DNA from: Chitinophaga rupis
GTDB lineage: Bacteria; Bacteroidota; Bacteroidia; Chitinophagales; Chitinophagaceae
DNA length: 64,000 bases
Direction: 5' to 3'
NCBI RefSeq assembly: GCF_900109685.1
Contig: NZ_FOBB01000005.1
Coordinates: 248,001-312,000, forward strand
A program made the position numbers and the translations under genes. Of this stretch, positions 7,217 to 16,330 are shown in pieces; position 1 is the first letter of the stretch; each line of letters begins with the position of its first letter. The notes below the pieces were generated by a model, which searched no databases, was not told the DNA's origin, and worked only from the letters and a program-made list of their open reading frames with translations.

Positions 7217-9502
7217 ATGCACACCTTATCAAATGATATGGTCCGCGCCATTGGCTGGACCCTGATACACTCTTTGTGGCAAGGCCTTATATTGGCTGTG
7301 GTGGCGGGCATTCTGATCCTATTTACCCGTAAGGCCAAACCGGCGTTGCGTTATAATATATTTACCGTTTTGTTCTTTGTGCTGGTGGGCAGCGCAGTAG
7401 GCACCTTCTTTTATGAGCTGCAGCAGCTAAAGCCTGTCTCCGCCGCAACCGCGCCATTAGCGCTGGTGGCTGCTCCGCAAACCCCTGTAACACCGGTAGC
7501 AGTGCAGGAAATGAATACGCCGGCAGCACCGGGTTTTACAGAACTTTTTATCACTTATTTCAATGAGCATGCGCCTTTGCTGGTCATGTTCTGGTTCATC
7601 ATTTTTGCAGGTAAGCTGTTATGGTTGTTCAGCGGCCTGGTATCCATACAGCGTATCCGTTATTATAAAACCACTGTGCCGGATGCCGCTTTAACAGGCT
7701 GGCTGCAAATGCTGGCTGTTAAATTGCAAATGAAAAGGCGGGTGCAGCTGCTGGAATCCGCTATGGTTAAGGTACCTACAGCCATAGGTATGTTAAAGCC
7801 AGTGATCCTGATGCCCATTGGTTTAATGGCGCAGCTGCCGCCGGACCAGGTAGAGGCTGTACTGCTGCATGAGCTGGCGCATATCCGCCGCCGCGATTTC
7901 CTGGTGAACCTCATACAGCATTTTGCCGAAACTATTTTCTTCTTTAACCCGGCATTGTTGTGGCTCTCTGCCCGCATCCGCGAAGAAAGGGAACATTGCT
8001 GTGATGATATGGCCATTGCTGCTACCCAAAGCAAAAAGGGGTATATAGAGGCGCTGGTTGGTTTCCAGGAATTATACCTGACCACCGGCACCCGGTATGG
8101 CATGGCATTTCCCGGTAAAAAACAGCAGCTGCTGCACCGGGTAAAGCGTATCCTGGGCCAGCATCACGACACGCTGAATGTAGCGGAAAAATCTTTCCTG
8201 CTTGTTTGCTTCAGCCTCATAGGTATGTTGGGTATGGTGTTCTCCCATCCCGGAAGGCAGGAAGCGCCTATACCGGTACTGGCACAGGTAACGGAGAAAA
8301 TAATTACCGCTGCTGGTAGCAAGCCTCAACCGGAAATAAAGTTCGCAGCGGAAGATAAACACAAAGATAAATTCAAAGGCCTGGACCCCGCCGGTGTAAC
8401 CAATGGCACTACCTTACAATTTGAAGAAAAACGTAAGGGGCAGCCCAATATGATCCACCTGTTTAAAGGCAACAACACATTGTTCCAGGCAGCGGCAGAT
8501 GCGCAGCATAAGCTGTTGTTATTTAAAGTAAATGGAAGGGAAGTGTACATTGACGGCGATAACAAACAACAGCTTTCACCTTATCTCACCGCTTTGCAAA
8601 CATTATCTACGGATTATAAGGTACCCTATAAAGGAGGCTATCAGCCCTATCAACCAGGCTACCAGCCTTACCATCCACAGCAGGATACCGTACCGGTGCT
8701 GCACAAGGCCAATGCTACTTATTCCGGTGTTATTACCAACACCACCAATGGTAAGGTGTACAAAATATCAGTAGACAATAACCGCATGACCGGCTTAATC
8801 GTGGACGGTGTGCAGGTACCGCAGGATCAGCTGCCCTTCAGGTATGCAGAGGTGAACGCCATTTTCCGGCAAATGGAAGGAGATGCTGCTGAAGCAGATC
8901 TGGGCCGTAAGAAAATGGAAATAGACCGGAATATCCAGGAAGCGGAGCGGGAGCGGGAAAAAGCAGAGCAGATCCGCAGAAAAATAGAAACAGACCGCAA
9001 TATTCAGGAAGCAGAGCTGAAGCGGAAAGTAGAGGAGCTGGAGAAAAGGAAAATGGAGCTTGACCGGGAGGCACAGCGCAATGATGCCAATCAAAAGCGC
9101 GTGCAGGTACGTGAGCCAATAAACGCCCGCGAACCCCTGAGCGCACATAGCGCTTTGCAGCCGGCAGCCCCCATTTCAGCATCGCCATCAGCATCGCTAT
9201 CTCCAACACATGCCACGCTGGCGCCCGTACCTGCTGTAAAAGTTGATAACAGCCTTGCAGAGGAAATTGTGGCCGATATGATGGCGGATGGGCTGATCAC
9301 ACAAAAAGATAATCTCCGCTTCCACCTGAGCCAGGATAAGTTTGTGGTGAACGACAAACCTCAATCAGACCAGATACTAAAACGCTATAAGCAGAAATAC
9401 ATTAAATCCCCTTCAGAAAGTTATACCTATTCCAGATCCGCGAAGGGTACCAGTTCGCAAATACATACCGGTAACAAAACCGTTTCCATTACTTCCAATT
9501 AA
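7217..9502 (+). CDS. M56 family metallopeptidase (BlaR1-like sensor) with long C-terminal extension
   Basis: Polytopic inner-membrane zinc protease of 761 residues, partner of the BlaI repressor encoded just upstream. The N-terminal part has several transmembrane helices (about 13-35, 45-66, 120-145) and the zinc motif HELAH (His218, Glu219, His222), with REEREHCCDD downstream as the further zinc ligand region. A further hydrophobic segment lies near 330. The C-terminal half is unlike BlaR1: it has no penicillin-binding sensor domain, but a Gly-Tyr-Gln-Pro-Tyr repeat near 475-490, a charged coiled coil at about 555-625 (KKMEIDRNIQEAERERE and a second copy) and an Ala/Ser/Pro-rich linker. The stimulus is unknown. 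Confidence 0.93.
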   Translation: MHTLSNDMVRAIGWTLIHSLWQGLILAVVAGILILFTRKAKPALRYNIFTVLFFVLVGSAVGTFFYELQQLKPVSAATAPLALVAAPQTPVTPVAVQEMNTPAAPGFTELFITYFNEHAPLLVMFWFIIFAGKLLWLFSGLVSIQRIRYYKTTVPDAALTGWLQMLAVKLQMKRRVQLLESAMVKVPTAIGMLKPVILMPIGLMAQLPPDQVEAVLLHELAHIRRRDFLVNLIQHFAETIFFFNPALLWLSARIREEREHCCDDMAIAATQSKKGYIEALVGFQELYLTTGTRYGMAFPGKKQQLLHRVKRILGQHHDTLNVAEKSFLLVCFSLIGMLGMVFSHPGRQEAPIPVLAQVTEKIITAAGSKPQPEIKFAAEDKHKDKFKGLDPAGVTNGTTLQFEEKRKGQPNMIHLFKGNNTLFQAAADAQHKLLLFKVNGREVYIDGDNKQQLSPYLTALQTLSTDYKVPYKGGYQPYQPGYQPYHPQQDTVPVLHKANATYSGVITNTTNGKVYKISVDNNRMTGLIVDGVQVPQDQLPFRYAEVNAIFRQMEGDAAEADLGRKKMEIDRNIQEAEREREKAEQIRRKIETDRNIQEAELKRKVEELEKRKMELDREAQRNDANQKRVQVREPINAREPLSAHSALQPAAPISASPSASLSPTHATLAPVPAVKVDNSLAEEIVADMMADGLITQKDNLRFHLSQDKFVVNDKPQSDQILKRYKQKYIKSPSESYTYSRSAKGTSSQIHTGNKTVSITSN

Positions 9503-9564
9503 CCTAACCATTCAATTCATTAGCGGGTGAGCAGATCGTTCGCCCGCATCTAAATCCGTCCTTT

Positions 9565-11997
9565 ATGAAATTGATTCACTGCCTGCTGGCCGTCAGCATG
9601 GTGCTGTTATCCCATTGCCTGTACGCCCAGCAGAACATGGTATTAAGCGGCCGCCTCAAAGATCAGACCGGGCAGGCAGTTGCCGGCGCCACGGTTAGCC
9701 TGCTGAAAGATTCAACGCTGGTAAAAGCCGCCATTGCTAATGCACAGGGGCAATTCCAGTTCAGCCGGCTGAAACCTGCCGTTTATCGTATAACCGTTAC
9801 CTATATAGGGTATGCCACCTATAACAGCGATACCCTGCAGCTGAATGCAACCCATGTATTGCCGGACATTGTTTTACAGCCGGCTACCGCCACGCAGTTA
9901 AAAGATGTGAATGTAACGGCCCGTAAACCATTTGTGGAAACCCGCATTGACCGTACCATTGTAAACGTGGATGCGCTGATCTCCAATGCCGGTACCAGCG
10001 CGCTGGATGTGCTGGAAAAATCACCCGGCGTATTGGTAGACCAGGATGGCAATATCAGCCTGCTGGGAAAATCCGGGGTGACTATTTACATTGATGATAA
10101 GCTAACCTATCTCTCCGGCAGCGACCTGGCGGCCTACCTGCGTTCCCTGCCTTCCGGTTCCCTGGAAGCCATAGAGCTAATGCCTGTGCCACCTGCCCGC
10201 TACGATGCTGCCGGCAATGCAGGCGTTATAAACATCCGCACCAAAAAGCTGAAACAGAAAGGCTTTAACGGCAACGTATCTACGTCATATACACAAGGGG
10301 TATACCCTAAAAGCTTCAATAACCTGAACCTGAATTTCCGTAATAATGCCTTTAACTATTTTGTTAGCGCAGGGTATAGCAATAACCGCAATTTCAGCGA
10401 TCTGCTTATTACCCGTAGCTATTTTAATGAAGATGGCAGCCCGCTGTCAGATTTTTCACAGTTCTCCGCCATCCGCCACCGGTACCGTTCGCCTTCCCTG
10501 AAAATGGGTGTGGATTATTATAAAGATAAGAACACCACCATTGGCATTGTGCTCAATGGCAATACCAGTAAGGCAACCGGCCTGGTAGGCAATAACAGCT
10601 TCCTGTACAATCCTGCACATCAGCTGGATTCACTGGTAACTGCAGACAACCGGGATGAGCGTATGTTTAAACGCGGCGGGGTAAACCTGAACTACCGGCA
10701 TCAATATGACAGCAGCGGCCGTACGCTGGGCATTGACCTGGATTACATCCGCAATGAATCTGAAACCAATCAGCTGTTTAAAAATACCAGCTATTATGCA
10801 GACAGTACGTTGAAAGGCAGGGATGAGCTGCAGGGCTTCATACCCTCCGGCATCAACATTTACAGCGCCAAAGCAGACTATACGCACCCACTGTCAAAGA
10901 CGGCCAAAATAGAAGGCGGGCTAAAAACAAGCTATATCTCTACGGATAACAAGGCCGATTATGCGGTTACCATTGAAGGTATCACCACGCCGGATTACGA
11001 CAAAACCAATCATTTCCTGTATAAAGAACATATCAACGCCGCCTATGGCAACTTTTCAAAAGAGTGGGCAAAGCTTTCACTGCAGGCTGGCCTGCGCCTG
11101 GAAAATACCATTATGCAGGGCCGGCAGCTGGGCAATGCCGTAAAAACAGATTCCGCTTTTAAACGGAACTACACCAACCTGTTCCCCACCTTTTACCTGG
11201 CATACAAAACAGATTCCGCCTCCACGCAACAGTTCATACTATCTTACAGCAAACGTATTGAGCGCCCGGGGTTCAATGATCTGAACCCATTCATATCCCC
11301 TCTGGATAAATTTATGTACTACGTGGGCAACCCTTTTCTGCAGCCGGTTATAAGCCACTCGCTGGATCTTTCCTGGGTGTACCGGAATAGGATCACCACT
11401 AAGGTTAATTATGCACACTATGCAGGCGAAATAGGAGAAACCATAGAAGCCCGCGGCGACCGCTTTTTTAGCCGCCCTGCTAATGTGGGCACCAGTAACT
11501 ATGTTTCCCTCTCCGTGAATGCCGACCTGCAGCCTTTTAAATGGTTCACACTGCACTGGTTTGGCATAGGGGAGTACTGCCACTTTAAAGGCAACCTGTA
11601 TAATAATGTGCTGAATGTAGATGGTGTGAACTATGTTACCAATGCCACCGCGCAGTTTAAGATCAGCCCTGCCTGGAATGCGGAGCTGACGGGATTATAC
11701 CGTGGCAAGATCACCGCGCTGCAATTTGTACTGGGCGATTTCTGGGCAATGGGCGCCGCCGTGGAAAAGAAGATCCTGCAAAAGAAAGGCTCGCTGAAGC
11801 TCGCTGTCAACGACCTGTTCTACACCCGCCTTAATTATGGCGACATCAACAATTTAACCAATGCCAGCGGCCGTTACCGTAACAAAGGTGATAGCCGGGT
11901 AGCACAAATAACGTTCTCTTACAACTTTGGTAAGACATATGAAAAGCGTGACCGCTCCGTAGGCGGTGCGGATGCGGAACAGCAACGCATCAGGTAG
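9565..11997 (+). CDS. Outer membrane beta-barrel TonB-dependent receptor (OMP_b-brl_3 type)
   Basis: An 810-residue outer membrane receptor. It has a signal peptide (MKLIHCLLAVSMVLLSHCLYAQ), a carboxypeptidase-regulatory-like domain at about 25-110 (SGRLKDQTGQAVAGATVSLL), a plug domain at about 130-225 (VLEKSPGVLVDQDGNISLLG) and a long beta-barrel to the C terminus (SYNFGKTY). This is the barrel class without a SusD partner. It follows the BlaI/M56 pair after 62 bases on the same strand and is followed by a strong terminator, so it is probably the last gene of that operon and a target of the proteolytic switch. The substrate is unknown. Confidence 0.92.
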   Translation: MKLIHCLLAVSMVLLSHCLYAQQNMVLSGRLKDQTGQAVAGATVSLLKDSTLVKAAIANAQGQFQFSRLKPAVYRITVTYIGYATYNSDTLQLNATHVLPDIVLQPATATQLKDVNVTARKPFVETRIDRTIVNVDALISNAGTSALDVLEKSPGVLVDQDGNISLLGKSGVTIYIDDKLTYLSGSDLAAYLRSLPSGSLEAIELMPVPPARYDAAGNAGVINIRTKKLKQKGFNGNVSTSYTQGVYPKSFNNLNLNFRNNAFNYFVSAGYSNNRNFSDLLITRSYFNEDGSPLSDFSQFSAIRHRYRSPSLKMGVDYYKDKNTTIGIVLNGNTSKATGLVGNNSFLYNPAHQLDSLVTADNRDERMFKRGGVNLNYRHQYDSSGRTLGIDLDYIRNESETNQLFKNTSYYADSTLKGRDELQGFIPSGINIYSAKADYTHPLSKTAKIEGGLKTSYISTDNKADYAVTIEGITTPDYDKTNHFLYKEHINAAYGNFSKEWAKLSLQAGLRLENTIMQGRQLGNAVKTDSAFKRNYTNLFPTFYLAYKTDSASTQQFILSYSKRIERPGFNDLNPFISPLDKFMYYVGNPFLQPVISHSLDLSWVYRNRITTKVNYAHYAGEIGETIEARGDRFFSRPANVGTSNYVSLSVNADLQPFKWFTLHWFGIGEYCHFKGNLYNNVLNVDGVNYVTNATAQFKISPAWNAELTGLYRGKITALQFVLGDFWAMGAAVEKKILQKKGSLKLAVNDLFYTRLNYGDINNLTNASGRYRNKGDSRVAQITFSYNFGKTYEKRDRSVGGADAEQQRIR

Positions 11998-12007
11998 AAT
12001 AGATGAG

Positions 12008-12038
12008 CCACGTACGGGAAACTGTACGTGGTTTTTTT
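12008..12038 (+). terminator. Rho-independent terminator
   Basis: CCACGTAC, loop GGGAAACT, GTACGTGG, followed by seven T residues, begins 11 bases after the stop of the receptor gene. It closes the BlaI/M56/receptor operon. Confidence 0.92.
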
Positions 12039-12088
12039 GTTATTGGATAAACAGGCATAATTGGACAATTCGCAGTAAATTTACCATT

Positions 12089-12946
12089 ATGCCTAAACGC
12101 AGATCTATCCCCATTCACTCCTTAGATAAGGTTAACCAGCTGGGTATTTTAGTCCGCCGGTTCACCGGCATGGATCCTGAAACCGATGCAAACCTGGCGC
12201 ACCGCGACGAAAACTACCTGTTTATGGTCATGGAGCAGGGCCGCGCCCGGATGGTGGTAGATTTTAAAACCATTACCGCCAGCGGTAAAACAATCTTCTG
12301 CATTCTGCCGGGGCAGGTGCACTACGGCATAAGCGCGCATAATGTAAAAGCCTGGGTGGTAGCAGTAAATACAGACCTGGTACACAAACAATATCAGCAG
12401 GTGTTTGAGCAGCAGCTGCCGCAATTACTACCCCTGCCGGTAGATGATACGTTTACCGGCAGAATGGGGCAATGCATAAAACTATTGGAGGAAGTATACC
12501 TGTCAGCAAACAGCAGCACATTCCGGCAGCAGGCTACCCGCTCTTTACTGGATGCGTTCATTGCCATGTTTGCAGAGGTGTATGCTGCTACAGATCCCAC
12601 TACGGATAACAGCCACCCGCGTACCCTTATTATAACCCGCCAGTTCAAAGGATTGTTATCCAGGAATTATAAAACCATGAAAAGCCCGGCCGCTTATGCC
12701 GCTGCTTTAAACATTTCTACCCCTTACCTCAATGAAGCGGTTAAGGGCGCCACCGGCTTACCCGTTAGTTACTGGATACAGCAGGAAGTGGTAACAGAAG
12801 CCAAACGTCTGTTGTATTATACGGATAAAACAGTGAAGGAAATAGCCTATGAGCTTGGGTTTGATGATCATACTTATTTCTCCCGGCTGTTTACCAAAGC
12901 AGAAGGAATGACTGCATTGACCTTCAGAAAACAGTACCGCGAATAG
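12089..12946 (+). CDS. AraC family transcriptional regulator
   Basis: A 285-residue DNA-binding regulator. The start at 12089 (MPKRRSIPIHSLDKVNQLGI) is preferred because an upstream in-frame extension overlaps the preceding gene and terminator. The N-terminal cupin-like sensing domain contains NYLFMVMEQGRARMVVDF and FCILPGQVHYGI. The C-terminal double helix-turn-helix (about 190-285) has SPAAYAAALNISTPYLNEAVK and VKEIAYELGFDDHTYFSRLFTKAEGMT, the AraC consensus. No obvious target operon is adjacent: upstream is a finished operon and downstream is another AraC gene, so it may act elsewhere. Confidence 0.93.
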   Translation: MPKRRSIPIHSLDKVNQLGILVRRFTGMDPETDANLAHRDENYLFMVMEQGRARMVVDFKTITASGKTIFCILPGQVHYGISAHNVKAWVVAVNTDLVHKQYQQVFEQQLPQLLPLPVDDTFTGRMGQCIKLLEEVYLSANSSTFRQQATRSLLDAFIAMFAEVYAATDPTTDNSHPRTLIITRQFKGLLSRNYKTMKSPAAYAAALNISTPYLNEAVKGATGLPVSYWIQQEVVTEAKRLLYYTDKTVKEIAYELGFDDHTYFSRLFTKAEGMTALTFRKQYRE

Positions 12947-12999
12947 TCCAACCAGTACTTTATTTTAATGGCAATAAGATATACCATGATCGTGTAGCA

Positions 13000-13027
13000 T
13001 TGTAAATGCAAAAAAAATATTACTTTG
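13000..13027 (+). promoter_or_regulatory. Candidate promoter of the second araC-type gene
   Basis: TTG at 13000-13002 and TTACTTTG at 13020-13027 (one mismatch to TAnnTTTG) with a 17-base spacer. Transcription would begin only a few bases before the ATG codons at 13037 and 13043, so the mRNA would be nearly leaderless. Confidence 0.4.
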
Positions 13028-13036
13028 GTGTTGCAA

Positions 13037-13840
13037 ATGAAGATGGGAACATCCACATTAACATTGGGGTACGGACATTACCTTGGACATAACAACCGCA
13101 GCTTGCAAAGCAGCGGCCTGGTAGTGAGCGAGATCGCTTACCATACCAAAGTATTTGAAGGCTGGCATTCCCACGAACATGCTCACATCAGCTTCTTATT
13201 AAAAGGCGGTAACTGTGAGCAGCGGCAGGGCAGGGAAGAGGAATACACAACAGGGAATATCGTATATTATCATGCAGGGGAAATGCACCGCAATACCCAC
13301 ACCCGGCATCCCTCCAAAAATCTGAACCTGGAAATAACGGGTACTTTTCTAAAACAATACCAGCTTACAGAAACCTTACTGCATAAGGCTATCAGCCGGC
13401 AGCATGCTCCCTTCACTATGCTGAAGATCTATAAAGAGCTGCTTGCAAACGATACCGTGGCCGCGCCGGCAATGGTAATGCTGTTGCTGGAATTATTGCA
13501 GGAGGGCATAACAGAAAAAAGCGCTACCCCTAAATGGGTAAGCATTATCCGGGAGCTGATGCAGGATTGCTGGGATGAGCCGCTGACCTTAACAGACCTG
13601 GCTGAAGCTACAGGTATACACCCTATTACCATTTCAAAACATTTTTCTCAATACTTTGGCTGCACCTTTGGAGCGTATATGCGTAAGCTGCGCGTTGCAA
13701 AGTCAATGCCCATGATCCGAGCCGGAGAAAATTCCCTTACAGAAATTGCTTATACCTGCCGGTTTGCGGATCAAAGCCATTTTACCCGTACCTTTAAATC
13801 ATTAACCGGTTTATTGCCGCGGGAGTATCGTAATATCTAG
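13037..13840 (+). CDS. AraC family transcriptional regulator
   Basis: A 267-residue regulator; ATG codons at 13037 and 13043 are both possible starts. The N-terminal cupin sensing domain shows the metal-type pattern WHSHEHAHISFLLKGG with YYHAGEMHRN further on. The C-terminal AraC DNA-binding region (about 165-267) includes LTLTDLAEATGIHPITISKHFSQYFGC and LTEIAYTCRFADQSHFTRTFKSLTG. It follows another AraC gene by about 90 bases but belongs to a different subfamily (His-rich cupin). A strong shared terminator separates it from the convergent Crp/Fnr gene. The ligand and targets are unknown. Confidence 0.93.
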   Translation: MKMGTSTLTLGYGHYLGHNNRSLQSSGLVVSEIAYHTKVFEGWHSHEHAHISFLLKGGNCEQRQGREEEYTTGNIVYYHAGEMHRNTHTRHPSKNLNLEITGTFLKQYQLTETLLHKAISRQHAPFTMLKIYKELLANDTVAAPAMVMLLLELLQEGITEKSATPKWVSIIRELMQDCWDEPLTLTDLAEATGIHPITISKHFSQYFGCTFGAYMRKLRVAKSMPMIRAGENSLTEIAYTCRFADQSHFTRTFKSLTGLLPREYRNI

Positions 13841-13868
13841 TCTTCTTACTAACCCATTATAATTCACG

Positions 13869-13897
13869 GGGCTGTATCTTTTGGTACAGCCCTTTTT
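13869..13897. terminator. Rho-independent terminator (probably bidirectional)
   Basis: GGGCTGTA, loop TCTTTTGG, TACAGCCC then TTTTTATTTTATT. It lies in the 69-base gap between the convergent AraC and Crp/Fnr genes. Confidence 0.9.
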
Positions 13898-13909
13898 ATT
13901 TTATTAAAG

Positions 13910-14482
13910 CTAACGTATCTGTTTCCGGATCCTGCTTAGCGACTGCGGCGTAATACCCAGGTAGGAAGCTATATCGCTCAAAGGCACGCGCAGCGCTATA
14001 TCCGGCTGCTGCTGCAGGAACTGCTGGTAGCGGGTAGCTGCGTCCTCACCCATGTAGGAATTGCGCACCTGGATCTTGGCCAGCAACGTTTGCTGGGTAA
14101 TATGATTGATCAGCGGCTGAAAGTAAGGGAGCTGTTTATAAAGCTCCCACAGCTGCTCCCTGGGGAATACAATAAGGTCCGTATCACAGGCGGCTTTAAT
14201 GCTTTCATGTGCCGGTACCTGGTTATTAAAGCTATTAAGGATCGTACAGAAATGATCTTCCTTTACAAAGAACTGCGTTACCTCATTTCCCTTACCATTA
14301 ACAGATACAATTTTCAGAATGCCCTTGCAAACAAAGAACATTTCCCTGGCCAGCTTACCCTCCTGCAATAATAATTCACCCTCCTGCACATGGCGGGTAT
14401 GAATATGCCGGCGAATGATCTCCCGGTCCCCGGCAGGGATAGTATGAAATGTTTCCAGGTAAGTAAAAACCGGTTCAAACAT
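13910..14482 (-). CDS. Crp/Fnr family transcriptional regulator
   Basis: A 190-residue regulator starting at the ATG at 14480-14482 (MFEPVFTYLETFHTIPAGDRE). The N-terminal cyclic-nucleotide-binding fold is visible as VQEGELLLQEGKLAREMFFVCKGILKI and the following VTQFFVKEDHFCTILNSF. The C-terminal helix-turn-helix is short, LSDIASYLGITPQSLSRIRKQIR. It lacks the cysteines of Fnr and the exact cAMP contacts of Crp, as is usual for the abundant Bacteroidota members whose ligands are unknown. It is divergent from the Na+/H+ antiporter gene (109-base gap), so control of that gene is possible but unproven. Confidence 0.92.
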   Translation of the reverse strand: MFEPVFTYLETFHTIPAGDREIIRRHIHTRHVQEGELLLQEGKLAREMFFVCKGILKIVSVNGKGNEVTQFFVKEDHFCTILNSFNNQVPAHESIKAACDTDLIVFPREQLWELYKQLPYFQPLINHITQQTLLAKIQVRNSYMGEDAATRYQQFLQQQPDIALRVPLSDIASYLGITPQSLSRIRKQIR

Positions 14483-14591
14483 AAACGCGCCTTTCATCCC
14501 ACTAAAATTAAGCTACATTTCACAATTTATAATTCCTGTTTTGGGCAAGCTGTGTTACTTTTAAGCGTCATTGAAATGTTTACAGGGCCTT

Positions 14592-15869
14592 ATGGAAAAC
14601 TATAGCATCGTTTTATTTATCCTGGCAATTATGATCGTACTGTCTGCCCTGGCAGATAGGGTCCGGGTGCCATATCCTATTTTACTGATCACCGCCGGTA
14701 TTGCCATTGGGTTCATACCAACCTTGCCTAACATAGAGCTGAACCCGGATGTGATCTTCCTCATCTTCCTGCCGCCCATGTTGTATGATGCTGCTTTTAA
14801 CATCTCTTTCCAGGAGTTTAGAACCAATATCAATACCATTGGTACGCTGGCTATATCGCTGGTATTCATTACTGCCTCCGGCATTGCGGTGGTAGCGCAT
14901 TATGTAATACCGGGCATGAGCTGGCCTTTGTCTTTTGTGCTGGGCGCTATTTTATCTGCTACGGATGCGGTGGCGGCCATCAGCATTACCAAAGGTTTGG
15001 GCCTGTCACATAAAACCAATACCATCCTGGAAGGTGAAAGCCTGGTCAACGATGCTTCTGCCCTAGTAGCTTACCGCTTTGCAGTAGCTGCGGTAACCGG
15101 TACTGCTTTTGTATTCTGGAGGGCCTCTTTAGCGTTTGTGTTCATGATGGCGGGTGGCGCCCTGGTGGGCGTGGTTATGGGAATGATCCTGGCCTTCATC
15201 CTTAAAAGAGTGCATCAAAACCAGCTGGTAACTATTAGCTTTATGCTGCTCATGCCTTTTATAACGTACCTGGTGGCAGAGGAGTTCCATGTATCCGGCG
15301 TAATAGCCGTGGTAATATTAGGGCTGGCCATTTCCCGTTTCAGTCATAAAGTATTCCCCGAATATTTAAAAAAGCAGTCCCGCAACTTTTGGGATGTTAT
15401 TATTTTCCTGCTCAATGGCCTCATCTTTATCATCATTGGATTACAGTACCCATATGTGGTAAAGCATATAGATAAAACACAGATCCTGCCTTACCTGGGT
15501 TACGCTTTCCTGATCACCATTGTAGCTTTGGCGCTGCGTATGATCAGGGTGTTCCTGCAGCAGATCAACCTGGAGCAGGCATTCAGGAAAAAGAAGGGGC
15601 GTATTACCGAACATGCGCTGCTGGATGTAAAAACCAGCTTGATCATCAGCTGGTCTGGCATGCGGGGCATTGTGTCCCTGGCCATTGCCATTGGTTTGCC
15701 GGCTACCCTGCAGGATGGCAGCGCATTCCCGCAGCGGGATGCCATTATCTTTATTTCCGTGGCCGTAGTATTGTTTACGTTGCTGGGGCAGGGGCTTACC
15801 CTGCCATTGGTAGTGCGTTTATTAAATGGGAAGAAACAGCCTGAAACAGCCGTTGCCGCGCATAAATAG
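14592..15869 (+). CDS. Na+/H+ antiporter, CPA1 family
   Basis: A 425-residue inner-membrane antiporter that exchanges external protons for cytoplasmic sodium. The start at ATG 14592 (MENYSIVLFILAIMIVLSAL) is preferred over an in-frame TTG upstream. About twelve hydrophobic helices are visible. The CPA1/NhaP signatures are present: SATDAVAAISITKGLG and GESLVNDASALVAYR, with the Asp pair of the ion site, and ISWSGMRGIVSLAIAIGLP near the C terminus. It is divergent from a Crp/Fnr gene and followed after 82 bases by a tiny membrane protein gene on the same strand. Confidence 0.94.
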   Translation: MENYSIVLFILAIMIVLSALADRVRVPYPILLITAGIAIGFIPTLPNIELNPDVIFLIFLPPMLYDAAFNISFQEFRTNINTIGTLAISLVFITASGIAVVAHYVIPGMSWPLSFVLGAILSATDAVAAISITKGLGLSHKTNTILEGESLVNDASALVAYRFAVAAVTGTAFVFWRASLAFVFMMAGGALVGVVMGMILAFILKRVHQNQLVTISFMLLMPFITYLVAEEFHVSGVIAVVILGLAISRFSHKVFPEYLKKQSRNFWDVIIFLLNGLIFIIIGLQYPYVVKHIDKTQILPYLGYAFLITIVALALRMIRVFLQQINLEQAFRKKKGRITEHALLDVKTSLIISWSGMRGIVSLAIAIGLPATLQDGSAFPQRDAIIFISVAVVLFTLLGQGLTLPLVVRLLNGKKQPETAVAAHK

Positions 15870-15951
15870 GCATATAAACAGGTGGCCGCCCATGAATAAG
15901 CCCGCTTGTGGCATGACGATTGATATACGCTATGAAACAACAATAGCTGTT

Positions 15952-16164
15952 ATGAAAACATTAGGTATTATCCTCGTCATTGCCGGTATTGCCATGATCC
16001 TGATCCGTGGTTTTTCTGTACAAACGGAAAAGAAGGTAGTGGACCTTGGCCCTGTAGAAGTAAACAAGAAAGAAAATAAATGGATTGGCTGGCCTACTTA
16101 TGCCGGTGGTTTAGTAGCTGTAATAGGGGTTGTACTGCTGGTAGGCGGCAATAAAAAAAGTTAA
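15952..16164 (+). CDS. Small two-helix membrane protein of unknown function
   Basis: A 70-residue protein starting MKTLGIILVIAGIAMILIRGF, with a second hydrophobic helix near the end (YAGGLVAVIGVVLLVGG). Between them is a short charged loop with KKVVDLGPVEVNKKENK. Two-helix proteins with this DLGP loop are, from memory, common in Bacteroidota and have no assigned role. An in-frame ATG at 15913 would add 13 residues, but the chosen Met puts the hydrophobic helix at the N terminus as is usual. It sits behind the antiporter gene and is closed by a terminator hairpin. Confidence 0.7.
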   Translation: MKTLGIILVIAGIAMILIRGFSVQTEKKVVDLGPVEVNKKENKWIGWPTYAGGLVAVIGVVLLVGGNKKS

Positions 16165-16183
16165 AAGTCAAAAAGTAAAAATT

Positions 16184-16232
16184 AAAAGCTGATGCAGCGT
16201 CGATACCATTACTATCGCCTGCATCAGCTTTT
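16184..16232 (+). terminator. Long-stem terminator hairpin
   Basis: AAAAGCTGATGCAG (16184-16197) pairs perfectly with CTGCATCAGCTTTT (16219-16232), and the inner CGATA/TATCG extends the stem. It ends in a T-rich tract and lies 20 bases after the small membrane protein gene. Confidence 0.8.
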
Positions 16233-16330
16233 ATATTTATCCCGTTCATAAAGCCTTTTAAGCGGTCTCTATGAACCTCCTTCGCCGGTTTAGCATTTAT
16301 GATTTTACATTCCACATTCCACTACCTATC

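Noticed and set aside
8640..8690. Repeats in the M56 gene considered as a CRISPR or tandem repeat array
   Set aside because: They are in-frame codons for Gly-Tyr-Gln-Pro repeats of a protein, with no spacers.
14498..14591. Alternative TTG start of the antiporter at 14571
   Set aside because: The ATG at 14592 lies directly before the first hydrophobic helix, as in CPA1 homologues.
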